DNA from: Oleispirillum sp965228165
GTDB lineage: Bacteria; Pseudomonadota; Alphaproteobacteria; Rhodospirillales; Rhodospirillaceae
Reading direction: 5' to 3'
Assembly: GCA_965228165.1 (NCBI GenBank)
Contig: CBDDHB010000003.1
Coordinates: 930,001 to 994,000 of the forward strand
Length of the DNA: 64,000 bases
Part shown: positions 29,011-38,121 of the stretch, in pieces
How positions within the stretch are numbered: the stretch's first letter is position 1
Layout: the number at the start of each line of letters is the position of its first letter
The notes under the pieces: generated by a model
Database searches by the model: none
Told to the model about the DNA's origin: nothing
Seen by the model: the letters and a program-made list of their open reading frames with translations, nothing else
Position numbers and translations under genes: made by a program

Positions 29011-30036
29011 CTATCTTTCGTTGCGGGCGACCGCGGCTTCCTCGTAGGTCGCCATTTCGGTATGGCAGACCACCGCGGCGCGCAACAGGTTGACCGCGAG
29101 AACCCCGCCGGTGCCTTCGCCCAGACGCATCCCCATGTGCAACAGCGGACGTTGGCGCAGGCGTTCGCACAACAGCGCGTGCCCGGCTTCCGCCGAAGCG
29201 TGGGAGACGCGGCAATGGTCGAGCGCCCCCGGCTGGAACGCCTCCAGGAAGGCGACCGAGGCGGTGCAGGGGAAGCCGTCCAGCAGCACCGGCACGTTCA
29301 GCAGACGCCCGGCCAGGGTGGCCCCGGCCATCGCGGCGAGTTCGCGCCCGCCCAGGCGACGGGCGATTTCCACCGCGTCGGGCTTGTCCTTGAGGCGCAG
29401 GGCGACGCCGTCGCGCACCACCCGCTTTTTCGCCTTCAGGATCGGCCCCACCGCGCCCGCGCCATAGCCGACCCAGTCGTCCTCGGACCCGCCGTAAAGC
29501 GCCATCGCCATCGCCGAAGCCGGGGTGGTGTTGCCGATTCCCATCTCGCCGGGGCAGAAGACGCTCATCCCCGGCTCCACCGCCGCCATGCCGACGTTGA
29601 AGGCGGAAACGAAATCCGCCTCGTCCATCGCCGGACCGTCCAGGAAATCGCGGGTGAAGCTGTCGATGGCGATGTCGTAGACCTTGAATTCGGTGCCGGT
29701 GGAGCGGCACATCGCGTTGATCGCGCCGCCGCCCTCGCCGAAGTTCTTCGACTGCTGCCAGGTCACCTCGACCGGGCAGGGGGAAACCTTGTGCGCCATC
29801 ACCCCGTGGTTCCCGGCGAAGGTCGCCGCCGCCGGACGGTCCATCACCGGCGGATGACGCCTCTGCCAAGCGGCCAGCCAGGCGGCCAGTTCCTCCAGCC
29901 GCCCGAGAGAGCCCTTGGGCTTGGTCAGATGGGGCTCGCGGTCGATCGCGGTGGCGCGCGCCGCCTCGTCCGGGCCGGGCAGAGACCGCAGAAGGGCGCG
30001 CAGATCGTCGAGAGAGGAAATCCGGGGAGCGTTCAT
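29011..30036 (-). CDS. cobT: NaMN:base phosphoribosyltransferase CobT, copy 1
   Basis: A 341-residue CobT. It moves ribose phosphate from nicotinate mononucleotide to the lower-ligand base (5,6-dimethylbenzimidazole in B12) to give alpha-ribazole phosphate. LTKPKGSLGRLEELA, AGNHGVMAHKVSPCPVEVT, GEMGIGNTTPASAM and MRLGEGTGGVLAV are CobT motifs; the last contains the catalytic Glu. It is 14 bp from a second, divergent-in-sequence CobT copy in the same direction, probably in one transcript. The lower-ligand pocket differs between the two (for example SKNFGEGGGAIN here against HQNYLHGGAGFN in copy 2), so they may use different bases or form a heteromer. Confidence 0.9.
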   Translation of the reverse strand: MNAPRISSLDDLRALLRSLPGPDEAARATAIDREPHLTKPKGSLGRLEELAAWLAAWQRRHPPVMDRPAAATFAGNHGVMAHKVSPCPVEVTWQQSKNFGEGGGAINAMCRSTGTEFKVYDIAIDSFTRDFLDGPAMDEADFVSAFNVGMAAVEPGMSVFCPGEMGIGNTTPASAMAMALYGGSEDDWVGYGAGAVGPILKAKKRVVRDGVALRLKDKPDAVEIARRLGGRELAAMAGATLAGRLLNVPVLLDGFPCTASVAFLEAFQPGALDHCRVSHASAEAGHALLCERLRQRPLLHMGMRLGEGTGGVLAVNLLRAAVVCHTEMATYEEAAVARNER

Positions 30037-30047
30037 CGGTGCGGTCC

Positions 30048-31085
30048 TCACGCGGAAGCCAGGGGTTTGTTGCGGCTGACGCGGGCTTCCTCGAAGGTCA
30101 GAAGCTCGGTGTGGCAGGCGACGGCGGAGCGCAGGATGCCGACCGCGAGAATCGCGCCGGTCGCCTCGCCCAGGCGCATGTCCATGTGCAGCAGCGGCCG
30201 ACCGGACAGCTTTTGCATCAGAAGGGCGTGCCCGACTTCCAGCGAAGCGTGGGAGAACTGGCAGTGCGCCAGCGCCCCCGGCACCGTGCATTCCAAAACG
30301 GCGGCGGAGGCCGAACAGAGGAACCCGTCCACCAGGATCGGCACCCTGAGCATCCGCCCGGCAAGGATCGCGCCGGTCATCGCCGCCAGTTCGCGTCCGC
30401 CCAGACGGCGCATGATCTCCAGCGGATCGGGATCGTCGGCGGTGTGCAGGGCAAGGCCCTTCCGCACCACGTCGATCTTGTTCTGCAAGTGCACCCCGGC
30501 GACGCCCGAACCCGCGCCGGTCCATTCCTCCGCCGTGCCCTTGAACAACGCGGCCAGGACGGCGGCGGCGGACACGGTGTTGCCGATCCCCATTTCGCCG
30601 GGGCAGAAGACGCTCATCCCCGGCTTCACCGCGCTCAAACCGACGTTCAGCGCCGCCACCAGATCGGCCTCGCTCATCGCCGGGGCCTTCGTGAAGTCCT
30701 CGGTCGGGCGATCGATCTCGATGTCGTAAATGTCGTAGGAAACCCCCATCGCCCGGCACATCGTGTTGAAGCCCGCGCCGCCGTGCAGATAGTTCTGGTG
30801 CATCTGGGCGGTGACTTCCATCGGATAGGCGGAAACCCCCAGTCGCGCGATGCCATGGTTGCCGACGAACACCGCCGCGTGCGGATTGTCCATCACCGGC
30901 GGATGGCGTCCCTGCCACGCCGACAGCCATTCCGCCAGATCCTCCAGGCGACCGAGCGAACCGGCGGGCTTGGTCAGATTGGCCTCGCGGTCGCGGGCGG
31001 CGGCGGCGGCCTCGTCGGGACCGGGGAGGGCGCGCAGCAGGGCGCGCGCCTCGTCGAGAGAAGATACGATCAGGGTCTTCACCAT
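30048..31085 (-). CDS. cobT: NaMN:base phosphoribosyltransferase CobT, copy 2
   Basis: A 345-residue CobT paralogue, first gene of the minus-strand pair. It shares LTKPAGSLGRLEDLAEW, GNHGIARLGVSAYP, GEMGIGNTVSAAAV and MRLGEATGAILAV (catalytic Glu kept) with copy 1, but the overall identity looks only moderate. That points to an old duplication or two distinct subfamilies rather than a recent copy. Its start (ATG 31085, MVKTLIV) is 87 bp from the divergent cobS, so the two directions may share a control region. In Veillonella and Sporomusa, paired CobT homologues (ArsAB) activate phenolic lower ligands; that is a comparison only. Confidence 0.9.
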   Translation of the reverse strand: MVKTLIVSSLDEARALLRALPGPDEAAAAARDREANLTKPAGSLGRLEDLAEWLSAWQGRHPPVMDNPHAAVFVGNHGIARLGVSAYPMEVTAQMHQNYLHGGAGFNTMCRAMGVSYDIYDIEIDRPTEDFTKAPAMSEADLVAALNVGLSAVKPGMSVFCPGEMGIGNTVSAAAVLAALFKGTAEEWTGAGSGVAGVHLQNKIDVVRKGLALHTADDPDPLEIMRRLGGRELAAMTGAILAGRMLRVPILVDGFLCSASAAVLECTVPGALAHCQFSHASLEVGHALLMQKLSGRPLLHMDMRLGEATGAILAVGILRSAVACHTELLTFEEARVSRNKPLASA

Positions 31086-31172
31086 CCGGCGGTTTCTCCC
31101 TAAAGTGCGAAAAGTCCGCGAAGCGCGGGAAGCCCGTCTATAGACGATCATCGGAAAGAAATCACGCCCGTT

Positions 31173-31976
31173 ATGGTCAACCCAGCCCCCTCCGCCGCGC
31201 CGTCCCCGGCCACCGGCCTCGCCGCCTGGTTCGACGATCTGCTGTTCGCGGTGATCTTCCTCACCCGCGTGCCGCTGCCCGCCGGAAACGCCGCGCGCAG
31301 CCATCCCCTGGCCACCGCGATGCGCACCTTTCCGGTGGCGGGGGCATTGATCGGTCTGGTCGGCGGCCTGGTCTTCGTCGCCGCGTCGGCCCTGGGCGCG
31401 CCGCATCCGCTGTGCGGCGTCCTGGCGATCGCCGCCACCGTGCTGCTGACCGGCGCGCTGCACGAGGACGGATTCGCCGACATCGCCGACGGCTTCGGCG
31501 GCGGGTACGAGCGCGAGCGCAAGATGGAGATCATGCGCGATTCCCGCGTCGGCACCTATGGCGGCGCCGCCCTGGTCCTGAGCCTGCTGATCCGCGCCAC
31601 CGCCGCCGGAAGCCTGGCCCCCCTCGACGCCCTGGCCGCCTTCGTCGCCGCCTCCGCCCTGGGGCGCGGCCTGATTCCGGTGTCGATGACCCTGAACCTG
31701 TCGGCGCGCTCCGACGGCGTCGGCGCGTCCTCGGGCTATCCCACCGAAGGCTCGACCTGGACCTCGATCCTTCTTGGCCTCCTCATCGCCCTGGTGGCGC
31801 TGGGGCCGGGGCAGGGGTTCCTTTGCTTCTTCATCGGCCTTGCCGGAGTGGCCGGACTCGCCGCGCTGGCCAAGCGCCAGATCGGCGGCTATACCGGCGA
31901 CGTCCTGGGCGCGGGGGCGCAACTCGTCGATATCCTGGTGATGGTCGCCGTCGCCATGCTGCGCGCCCCGTCATGA
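31173..31976 (+). CDS. cobS: Adenosylcobinamide-GDP ribazoletransferase CobS
   Basis: A 267-residue inner-membrane enzyme that joins adenosylcobinamide-GDP to alpha-ribazole (phosphate), closing the nucleotide loop of cobalamin. HEDGFADIADGFGGG is the Mg-binding, catalytic motif, followed by RDSRVGTYG. Several hydrophobic helices follow. FLTRVPLP near the N-terminus is also typical. It starts the plus-strand run cobS-phosphatase-cobU-cobO with 4- to 11-bp overlaps, so translation is probably coupled. Confidence 0.95.
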   Translation: MVNPAPSAAPSPATGLAAWFDDLLFAVIFLTRVPLPAGNAARSHPLATAMRTFPVAGALIGLVGGLVFVAASALGAPHPLCGVLAIAATVLLTGALHEDGFADIADGFGGGYERERKMEIMRDSRVGTYGGAALVLSLLIRATAAGSLAPLDALAAFVAASALGRGLIPVSMTLNLSARSDGVGASSGYPTEGSTWTSILLGLLIALVALGPGQGFLCFFIGLAGVAGLAALAKRQIGGYTGDVLGAGAQLVDILVMVAVAMLRAPS

Positions 31977-32632
31977 GGAAAAGAGGTCCCGCCGTGCTGC
32001 TGAATGGGGTCAAGACCCGCTGGTGGTGGGTGCGCCATGCGCCGGTGCCGGTGGTCGGCAAGATCGTCTATGGCCGCGCCGACGTCGATTGCGACACCTC
32101 GAACGCCCGGCTGTTCGCGGCGCAGGCGGCGCGCCTGCCCAGGAACGCGGTGGTGCTGACCAGCGGCCTGTCCCGCGCGGTGAAGACGCTGCGCGCCCTG
32201 GCGGCGGCGGGCTACGACTGCGACCCCGACGCGGCGCTGACCGAACCGGCGTTCGAGGAACGCTTCTTCGGCGACTGGGAAGGCCTGTCGTGGGAGGAAA
32301 TCGCGGCGCGGGAGCCCGGCGCGCCGGACCGCTTCTGGGCCGACCCCTTCGGCTTCCGTCCGCCGGGCGGCGGCGAGAACACCTTCGACCACGCCGAACG
32401 GGTCAAGCAGGCGGCGGCGCGCATTTCCGCCCGCTTCCCCGAACGCGACATCGTCGCGGTGGCGCACGCGGGCAGCATCCGCGCCCAGATCGGCACGGTG
32501 CTGAACCTGCCGCCCGAACACGCCGCCGTCATCGACATCGACTTCGTCTCGATCACCCGCATCGACCACTACCACGGCGAACTGGAGGGCATCGCGCGGA
32601 TCGGCGCGGTGAACGGCATCCATGCGTTCTGA
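31973..32632 (+). CDS. Histidine phosphatase, alpha-ribazole phosphatase-like (CobC type)
   Basis: A 219-residue phosphoglycerate-mutase-fold phosphatase. WWVRHAPV is the variant RHG motif with the phosphohistidine (RHA rather than RHG), ERFFGDWEG carries the catalytic Glu region, and VAHAGSIRAQIG the second catalytic His. In this context it should remove phosphate from alpha-ribazole-5'-phosphate or adenosylcobalamin-5'-phosphate. It overlaps cobS by 4 bp (ATGA) and cobU by 11 bp. The RHA variant is common in bacterial CobC relatives, so activity is expected. Confidence 0.82.
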   Translation: MRKRGPAVLLNGVKTRWWWVRHAPVPVVGKIVYGRADVDCDTSNARLFAAQAARLPRNAVVLTSGLSRAVKTLRALAAAGYDCDPDAALTEPAFEERFFGDWEGLSWEEIAAREPGAPDRFWADPFGFRPPGGGENTFDHAERVKQAAARISARFPERDIVAVAHAGSIRAQIGTVLNLPPEHAAVIDIDFVSITRIDHYHGELEGIARIGAVNGIHAF

Positions 32633-33176
32633 CCCCGCCCCCCTGCCGCCGCTCTCCCTGGTTCTCGGCGGCGCACGCTCCGGCAAAAGCGCCCTGGCCG
32701 AATCCTGGGTCCTGGCCGAGGCGAAATGCCGCGCCGCCCGCCCGATCTACCTCGCCACCGGGCGCGCCTGGGACGCCGAAATGGAAGCCCGCGTCGCCCT
32801 GCACCGCGAACGCCGCGCCGACGCCTGGGACACCGTCGAGGAACCCCTGGCCCTCGCCGCCCTGCTCCCCGGTCTGCCGCCGGGCCGCCCGGTGCTGCTC
32901 GACTGCCTGACCCTGTGGCTGACCAACCACCTGCTGGAAGACCACGACCTGGCCGCCGAAACCGACGCCCTGGTCGCGGCGCTTGCCGCCGCGCCCGGCC
33001 CGGTGGTCTGCGTCTCCAACGAGGTCGGCCTCGGCATCGTGCCGGACAACCCCCTCTCCCGCGCCTTCCGCGACGCGCAAGGCACCCTCAACCAGCGGGT
33101 CGCCGCCGCCGCCCGGCGCGTCGTCTTCGTCGCCGCCGGACTGCCCCTCGCCCTGAAAACGGACATCGCGCCATGA
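32622..33176 (+). CDS. cobU: Adenosylcobinamide kinase / guanylyltransferase
   Basis: A 184-residue bifunctional CobU (CobP) that phosphorylates adenosylcobinamide and then transfers GMP from GTP. GGARSGKSALAE is the P-loop at the N-terminus, ATGRAWDAEMEARVALHRERR contains the guanylylated-His region, and VLLDCLTLWLTN and VSNEVGLGIVP are family motifs. Length matches the family. Overlaps on both sides place it in the cobS-cobO translational unit. Confidence 0.95.
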   Translation: MRSDPAPLPPLSLVLGGARSGKSALAESWVLAEAKCRAARPIYLATGRAWDAEMEARVALHRERRADAWDTVEEPLALAALLPGLPPGRPVLLDCLTLWLTNHLLEDHDLAAETDALVAALAAAPGPVVCVSNEVGLGIVPDNPLSRAFRDAQGTLNQRVAAAARRVVFVAAGLPLALKTDIAP

Positions 33177-33790
33177 GCGAAACCGACCTCGACCGCCGCC
33201 ACGCCGAAAAGATGAAAAAGCACAAGGCCGCCCGCGACCGCCTGATGGCGGACAAGACCGTGGAAAAAGGCCTGCTGATCGTTCACACCGGTCCCGGAAA
33301 GGGCAAGACCACCGCCGCCCTGGGCATGGCCTTGCGCATCGTCGGCCACGGCGGCAAGGTCGGCATCGTCCAGTTCATCAAGGGCTCGGGCAACTGGGAT
33401 ACCGCCGAGCGCCGGGCGCTGGAATGCTTCGGCGATCAGGTGGACTTCCGCATCATGGGCGAAGGCTTCACCTGGGAAACCCAGGACCGTTCCCGCGACG
33501 TCGCCGCCTGCGCCGCCGCCTGGGATCTGGCCAAATCCTGGATCGCCGACGGCGACTTCTCCATGGTCATCATCGACGAACTCAACATCGCCCTGCGCAA
33601 CGCCTATCTGGACGTGGACGAGGTGGTCGCCATCCTCGCCGCCCGCCCCGCCGACCTGCACGTCGTCGTCACCGGGCGCAACGCCCCGGAAAAACTGATC
33701 GAGGCCGCCGACCTGGTCACCGAAATGACCCTGGTCAAACACCCCTTCCGTAGCTCCGGAGTGAAGGCGCAGCCGGGGATCGAGTTCTAA
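33173..33790 (+). CDS. cobO: Cob(I)yrinic acid a,c-diamide adenosyltransferase
   Basis: A 205-residue CobA/CobO-type corrinoid adenosyltransferase that adds the upper 5'-deoxyadenosyl ligand from ATP. HTGPGKGKTTAALG is the P-loop in the reversed CobA setting, QFIKGSGNWDTAERR and VIIDELNIALRN (Walker B-like) are conserved, and RSSGVKAQPGIEF is the standard C-terminus. It overlaps cobU by 4 bp. Repeat copy C separates it from cobQ, so cobQ may have its own promoter. Confidence 0.95.
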   Translation: MSETDLDRRHAEKMKKHKAARDRLMADKTVEKGLLIVHTGPGKGKTTAALGMALRIVGHGGKVGIVQFIKGSGNWDTAERRALECFGDQVDFRIMGEGFTWETQDRSRDVAACAAAWDLAKSWIADGDFSMVIIDELNIALRNAYLDVDEVVAILAARPADLHVVVTGRNAPEKLIEAADLVTEMTLVKHPFRSSGVKAQPGIEF

Positions 33791-33975
33791 AGGGGAATCA
33801 AGGCCGGGCGCTGCCCGGACCCGCAAAGGGGCTCGGCCCCTTTGATCCCACTACTGGTTTTTCGCCGCGTCAGCGGCAATCATCCGTCACGCGGCATCCG
33901 AACGATTGCGCTGCGCGCGGAAAAAGAAGGGGGTCTGGGGCATCGCCCCAGGCGGGGTACGGGGGCAACGCCCCT
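33791..33975 (+). repeat. Intergenic inverted-repeat element, copy C
   Basis: The core at 33858-33925 has a T5 run, CGCCGCGTCAGCGGC, AATCATCCGTCACGCGGC, GATTGCGCTGCGCGC and an A5 run. It is the cleanest copy. Flanking hairpins are of the GGGGCTCGGCCCC and GGGGCATCGCCCC type. The element fills the gap between cobO and cobQ, in the same orientation as copy D after cobQ. Confidence 0.75.
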
Positions 33976-34001
33976 GGAAGACAATGAAGGGATATCCTCC
34001 T

Positions 34002-35462
34002 ATGACCGCGATCATGTTCCAAGGCACCGGGTCGGACGTCGGCAAGTCGATGCTGGTGGCCGGGTTATGCCGGGCCTTGGTGCGGCGGGGGATGTCGGTA
34101 CGTCCGTTCAAGCCGCAGAACATGTCGAACAACGCGGCGGTGACCGCCGACGGCGGCGAGATCGGTCGCGCCCAGGCGTTGCAGGCGTTGGCCTGCGGCG
34201 TTCCGCCCTCGGTGGAGATGAACCCGGTTCTGCTGAAGCCGCAGACCGACATCGGCGCACAGGTGGTGGTGCGCGGCCGGATGCAGGGTTCGGCCAGCGC
34301 GCGGGACTTCTTCGCCCGCAAAGCGGCGCTGCTGCCCGAGGTTCTGCAAAGTTTCCGGGGCCTCGAATCCCAGTGCGACATCGTGCTGGTGGAGGGCGCG
34401 GGCAGCGCGGCGGAGATCAACCTGCGGGCCAACGACATCGCCAACATGGGCTTCGCCGAGGCCGCCGACGTGCCGGTGGTGCTGATCGGCGACATCGACC
34501 GGGGCGGGGTGATCGCCTCGATCGTCGGCACCCACGCGCTGATCTCGGACAGCGAGCGGGGTCGGCTGGTCGGCTATCTGATCAACAAGTTCCGGGGCGA
34601 CCCGTCGCTGTTCATGCCCGCGACCGAGGGCATCAAGACGAAGACCGGCCTGTCCTGCCTGGGGGTGGTGCCGTGGTTCGCGGATGCGGCGAAGCTGCCC
34701 GCCGAGGACGCGATGACCCTGGAAAACCGGGATTTCAGCCGCAAGGGCGGGCGCATCGTGGTGGCGGTGCCGCGAATTTCGCGCATCGCCAACTTCGACG
34801 ACCTGGACCCTCTGGCCGCCGAGCCGGACGTGGACGTGGTCTTCGTCCAGCCGGGCGAGGCGATCCCCGCCGACGTCACCGTGGTGATCCTGCCGGGGTC
34901 GAAGGCGACGCGCGCCGACCTCGACGTCATCCGCGCCGAGGGCTGGGACATCGACATCGCCGCCCACGTGCGGCGCGGCGGATTCCTGGTCGGCCTGTGC
35001 GCCGGGTTCCAAAGCCTGGGCACCACGGTGTCCGATCCCGACGGCATCGAAGGCCCGCCCGGAGATACCCCCGGTTTGGGATGCCTGGACCTCGTCACCT
35101 CGATGCGCGGCAGAAAAGTGTTGGAACAGGTGGCGGGACACGACCGCTGGTCCGACAGCCCGATCGCGGGCTACGAGATGCATGTCGGCGAAACCACCGG
35201 CCCCGGCCTGGAAAACCCCTGGGTGACTCTCGGCAACAAGCCCGTCGGCGCGATCGACGCCACCGGCCGGGTGATGGGCTGCTACATCCACGGCATCTTC
35301 GCCTCCGACGGCTTCCGCGCCGCCTTCCTGCGCCATATCGCCGGACAGAACCGCGCCGCTTCCGTCTCCTATGATCGCATGGTCGAGGACACCCTGAACA
35401 AACTCGCCGACCACCTGGAAGCCAACGTCGATATCGACACCATCCTGCGCGCCGCGCGATAA
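34002..35462 (+). CDS. cobQ: Cobyric acid synthase
   Basis: A 486-residue glutamine-dependent amidotransferase that amidates four carboxylates of adenosylcobyrinic acid a,c-diamide. The N-terminal BioD-like ATPase part has MFQGTGSDVGKSMLVAG (P-loop), PFKPQNMSNNA and GDIDRGGVIASIVG. The C-terminal class I glutaminase-like part has GLCAGFQSLG with the nucleophilic Cys and CYIHGIF with the catalytic His. Length is normal. The ATG at 34002 follows ATATCCTCCT. Repeat elements C and D lie on either side. Confidence 0.96.
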   Translation: MTAIMFQGTGSDVGKSMLVAGLCRALVRRGMSVRPFKPQNMSNNAAVTADGGEIGRAQALQALACGVPPSVEMNPVLLKPQTDIGAQVVVRGRMQGSASARDFFARKAALLPEVLQSFRGLESQCDIVLVEGAGSAAEINLRANDIANMGFAEAADVPVVLIGDIDRGGVIASIVGTHALISDSERGRLVGYLINKFRGDPSLFMPATEGIKTKTGLSCLGVVPWFADAAKLPAEDAMTLENRDFSRKGGRIVVAVPRISRIANFDDLDPLAAEPDVDVVFVQPGEAIPADVTVVILPGSKATRADLDVIRAEGWDIDIAAHVRRGGFLVGLCAGFQSLGTTVSDPDGIEGPPGDTPGLGCLDLVTSMRGRKVLEQVAGHDRWSDSPIAGYEMHVGETTGPGLENPWVTLGNKPVGAIDATGRVMGCYIHGIFASDGFRAAFLRHIAGQNRAASVSYDRMVEDTLNKLADHLEANVDIDTILRAAR

Positions 35463-35715
35463 CCAGATCAGGGGCTTTGCCCCTGGACCCCATCGGGGCC
35501 GTGGGCCCCGAACCCCATTCCATTTTTCCGCCGCGCAGCGGCAATCGACCGTCACGCGGAAGCGATGGCTTGACGGCGCTGCGCGCAAAGAAAAAACGCA
35601 TGGGGTCAAGGGGTCCAAGACCCCTTCGCGGGTGTGGGCAGCGCCCACGGGTTTTTCCCCTGGGACGGCGGCGCCCTCCAAAACCCCATCCTTTTTTCGT
35701 CGCTTCGCGCAAGGA
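35463..35715 (+). repeat. Intergenic inverted-repeat element, copy D
   Basis: The core at 35523-35596 has a T5 run, CCGCCGCGCAGCGGC, AATCGACCGTCACGCGG, CGCTGCGCGC and an A6 run. Left hairpins are GGGGCTTTGCCCC and GGGGCC-GGCCCC. To the right, GGGGTCCAAGACCCC is followed by a GTGGGC-GCCCAC stem with T5, shared with copy B. A partial second core may lie near 35693-35720. Confidence 0.7.
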
Positions 35716-35928
35716 AAGACCGCATGACGTGCGCGAGGATCGGCGATCTCTCGCAAGGATTTTCCTGTCCCGAGGCCGGAAACCGTGCCCGACTCGGAGT
35801 GATTCCGGTCACACCCCCAATGGTATGAGGTTCGCGGCGACGGAGCGTTTCCGGGTTATCCCGCTCGGCGCACGGGTTTATACCTCCTGGGGGGGGCTGG
35901 CGAGTTGGATCAGGAGAACTCCAGGAAA
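35716..35928. other. Upstream region of the chemoreceptor gene
   Basis: With repeat D this completes a 466-bp gene-free stretch. I see no clear regulatory motif. A G-rich run (35889-35896) lies just before the alternative TTG start. The promoter of the chemoreceptor presumably lies here. Confidence 0.4.
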
Positions 35929-37617
35929 ATGCTGGGCAATTTGAGTATCGGAAAAAAGATTCTGAGTCTGGTTCTGCTGACGTTGATCGGCTTCGGCGGG
36001 GTTCTCGCCGCCGGGCGCAGCGTCATCGCCAGTTATATGATGGAGGAACGGCGGGCCAAGCTGGTCGATCTGACCGACGCCGCGATCGCGGTGATCGACC
36101 GCTACAACACCCTGATCAAGGAAGGCCGGACGAGCGAAGCCGAAGCCAAGGCCGCGGCCTACGATCAGGTGCGCGCGATGCGCTTCGACAACGACAACTA
36201 CATCTATGCCTACACCCTCGACGGGGTGCGCCGCGCCTATGCGCCCGCGCCCGCCAGCGAGAACAAGAAGACCTATCTCGAGACCAAGGACGACAACGGC
36301 GTCTATTTCATCCGCGAATTCATCGACGGGGTGAAGCGGCAAGGGACGGTGTTCCTCACCTATCAGCGGGTGCGTCCGGGCGGCTCCGTGCCGGTGGACA
36401 AGCTGTCCATCGCCAAGGGCTACGCGCCGTGGAACCTGTACGTCGGCGCGGGGGTGTACGTGGACGACCTGGCCGCCGCGGTCGATCGCGCCACCCTCGA
36501 ACTTCTTGGCTATGCGCTGGCCTGTCTGGCGGTGACGCTGGCCGTCGCCTCCATCCTCGGGCGTTCGATCAGCGGACCGATCCGCCAGTTGACCGGCGGC
36601 ATGAACCGCCTCGCCCAGGGCGACCTGGAGGTTGCGGTGGAGGGCGACGCGCGGCGCGACGAGGTCGGCGACATGGCCCGCGCGCTCGCGGTGTTCAAAT
36701 CCAACGCCCTGGAACGCGAACAGATGAAGCGGCGCGAGGAAGAGAACGAACGCCGCGCCGCCGAAGACCGCCGCGCCGGGATACTGGCGATCGCCGACGA
36801 TCTCGAGCGGGCGGTGGGAACCATCGTCGCCCAGGTTTCCGAAACCGCGCACACCCTGCGCGCCGCCTCGGCGACGATGGCGACGGCGGCCCGGGAATCC
36901 GCGCAGATGGCAGGCGACGTCGGCAGCGCCTCGGCGATGGCGTCGGAGAACGTCAACACCGTCGCCGCCGCCACCGAGGAACTCTCCACCGCGATTCGCG
37001 AAATCGCCGGTCAGGTGCAGTCCGCCTCGGCGAACGCACGCGAAACCGCCCACGAGGCCGACGCCGCCCACGACCGGGTGCGCGGCATGGCCGAAGCGAC
37101 GCAGCGGATCGGCGAGGTGGTGCAGATGATCACCGACATCGCCAGTCAGACCAACCTTCTCGCGCTCAACGCAACGATCGAGGCGGCGCGCGCCGGGGAA
37201 ATGGGCAAGGGCTTCGCGGTGGTGGCGGGCGAGGTGAAGAACCTCGCCAACCAGACCGCCAAGGCGACCGAGGAGATCACCGGACAGATCGGCTCGGTGC
37301 AGTCCGAGACCCGCGCGGCGGTGGACGCGATCGCCGGAGTCAGCCAGCGTATCGGCGCGATCGACGGGATGTCGAGCAACCTTGCCGCCTCGGTCGAGGA
37401 GCAGACCGCCGCCACCGCCGAAATCAGCCGCAGCATCCAGGAAGCCGCCAGCGGCACCCGCCGGGTGTCCGAGGCGATCGGCGGGGTCACCGCCGCCGCC
37501 GCGCGCTCGGGCGAAGCCGCCGCCGAGGTCGCGCGGGAGGCGGAAGCCCTCGCCCAGCGAGCCGACGCGCTTCAGGCCGGGGTGGAACGGGTGCTGAAGG
37601 ATATCCGCGCCGCCTGA
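35929..37617 (+). CDS. Methyl-accepting chemotaxis protein with single Cache sensor
   Basis: A 562-residue inner-membrane chemoreceptor. TM1 spans ~10-30 and the periplasmic sCache-type domain ~35-185 (DNDNYIYAYTLDG and VGAGVYVDDL are the Cache signature pieces). TM2 spans ~190-210, HAMP ~212-265, and the signalling domain ~300-560 has the hairpin tip QTNLLALNATIEAARAGE. Cache_2 domains often bind small carboxylates. I prefer the ATG at 35929 (MLGNLSIGKK); a TTG at 35905 is in frame. No C-terminal CheR-tether pentapeptide is seen. Confidence 0.92.
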   Translation: MLGNLSIGKKILSLVLLTLIGFGGVLAAGRSVIASYMMEERRAKLVDLTDAAIAVIDRYNTLIKEGRTSEAEAKAAAYDQVRAMRFDNDNYIYAYTLDGVRRAYAPAPASENKKTYLETKDDNGVYFIREFIDGVKRQGTVFLTYQRVRPGGSVPVDKLSIAKGYAPWNLYVGAGVYVDDLAAAVDRATLELLGYALACLAVTLAVASILGRSISGPIRQLTGGMNRLAQGDLEVAVEGDARRDEVGDMARALAVFKSNALEREQMKRREEENERRAAEDRRAGILAIADDLERAVGTIVAQVSETAHTLRAASATMATAARESAQMAGDVGSASAMASENVNTVAAATEELSTAIREIAGQVQSASANARETAHEADAAHDRVRGMAEATQRIGEVVQMITDIASQTNLLALNATIEAARAGEMGKGFAVVAGEVKNLANQTAKATEEITGQIGSVQSETRAAVDAIAGVSQRIGAIDGMSSNLAASVEEQTAATAEISRSIQEAASGTRRVSEAIGGVTAAAARSGEAAAEVAREAEALAQRADALQAGVERVLKDIRAA

Positions 37618-37633
37618 TCGCGACGCCGGGCGG

Positions 37634-37666
37634 GGCGGAGACCCGGCGAAACGCCGGGCCTCCGCC
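37634..37666. terminator. Bidirectional hairpin between convergent genes
   Basis: A 15-bp stem with one mismatch and an AAA loop (GGCGGAGACCCGGCG against its mirror) lies midway between the chemoreceptor and mgsA stops. There is no T-tract, but placement suggests a shared terminator. Confidence 0.6.
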
Positions 37667-37671
37667 TCGGA

Positions 37672-38121
37672 TCACGGCTTCTCGTCGCGGCGACGGACAT
37701 AGGCGGCGTAGTCCGGACGGACCGGGTGGTAATCGCCGCGCTCGAACAACGGGCTGTGGATGATGAAGTCGGCGGTGGTGCGGGTCAGCGCCAGCACGAT
37801 GTTGTAGACCGTGCACAGACGGGTCAGCGCCTTGACGTCGACGTCGTGCGGCTGGGCGGTCATCGGATCGGTGAAAAAGATCAGCACGTCCAGCCGCCCC
37901 TCGGCGATCATCGCGCCCAACTGCTGGTCGCCGCCCAGGGGACCGGACTTCAAGCGTCCGATCTTCAGGCTGGGGCAGGCCTCCGCCAGCATTCCGCCGG
38001 TGGTGCCGGTGGCCCACAGCTCGTGACGCGATAGGGTGCCTTCGTTGTATTTCACCCACTCGCTCAAGTCGCGTTTGCGTCCGTCGTGGGCGACCAGGCC
38101 GATTCGTTTGCGCGACTGCAT
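37672..38121 (-). CDS. mgsA: Methylglyoxal synthase
   Basis: A 149-residue enzyme that turns dihydroxyacetone phosphate into methylglyoxal and phosphate, a bypass that relieves phosphosugar stress. VAHDGRKRDL near the N-terminus, SGPLGGDQQLGAMIAEG with the catalytic Asp, and FFTDPMTAQPHDVDVKAL with the catalytic His match the family. The ATG at 38121 has GGAGG 4 nt upstream; the longer upstream frame is not family-like. It is a single-gene unit converging on the chemoreceptor gene. Confidence 0.95.
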   Translation of the reverse strand: MQSRKRIGLVAHDGRKRDLSEWVKYNEGTLSRHELWATGTTGGMLAEACPSLKIGRLKSGPLGGDQQLGAMIAEGRLDVLIFFTDPMTAQPHDVDVKALTRLCTVYNIVLALTRTTADFIIHSPLFERGDYHPVRPDYAAYVRRRDEKP

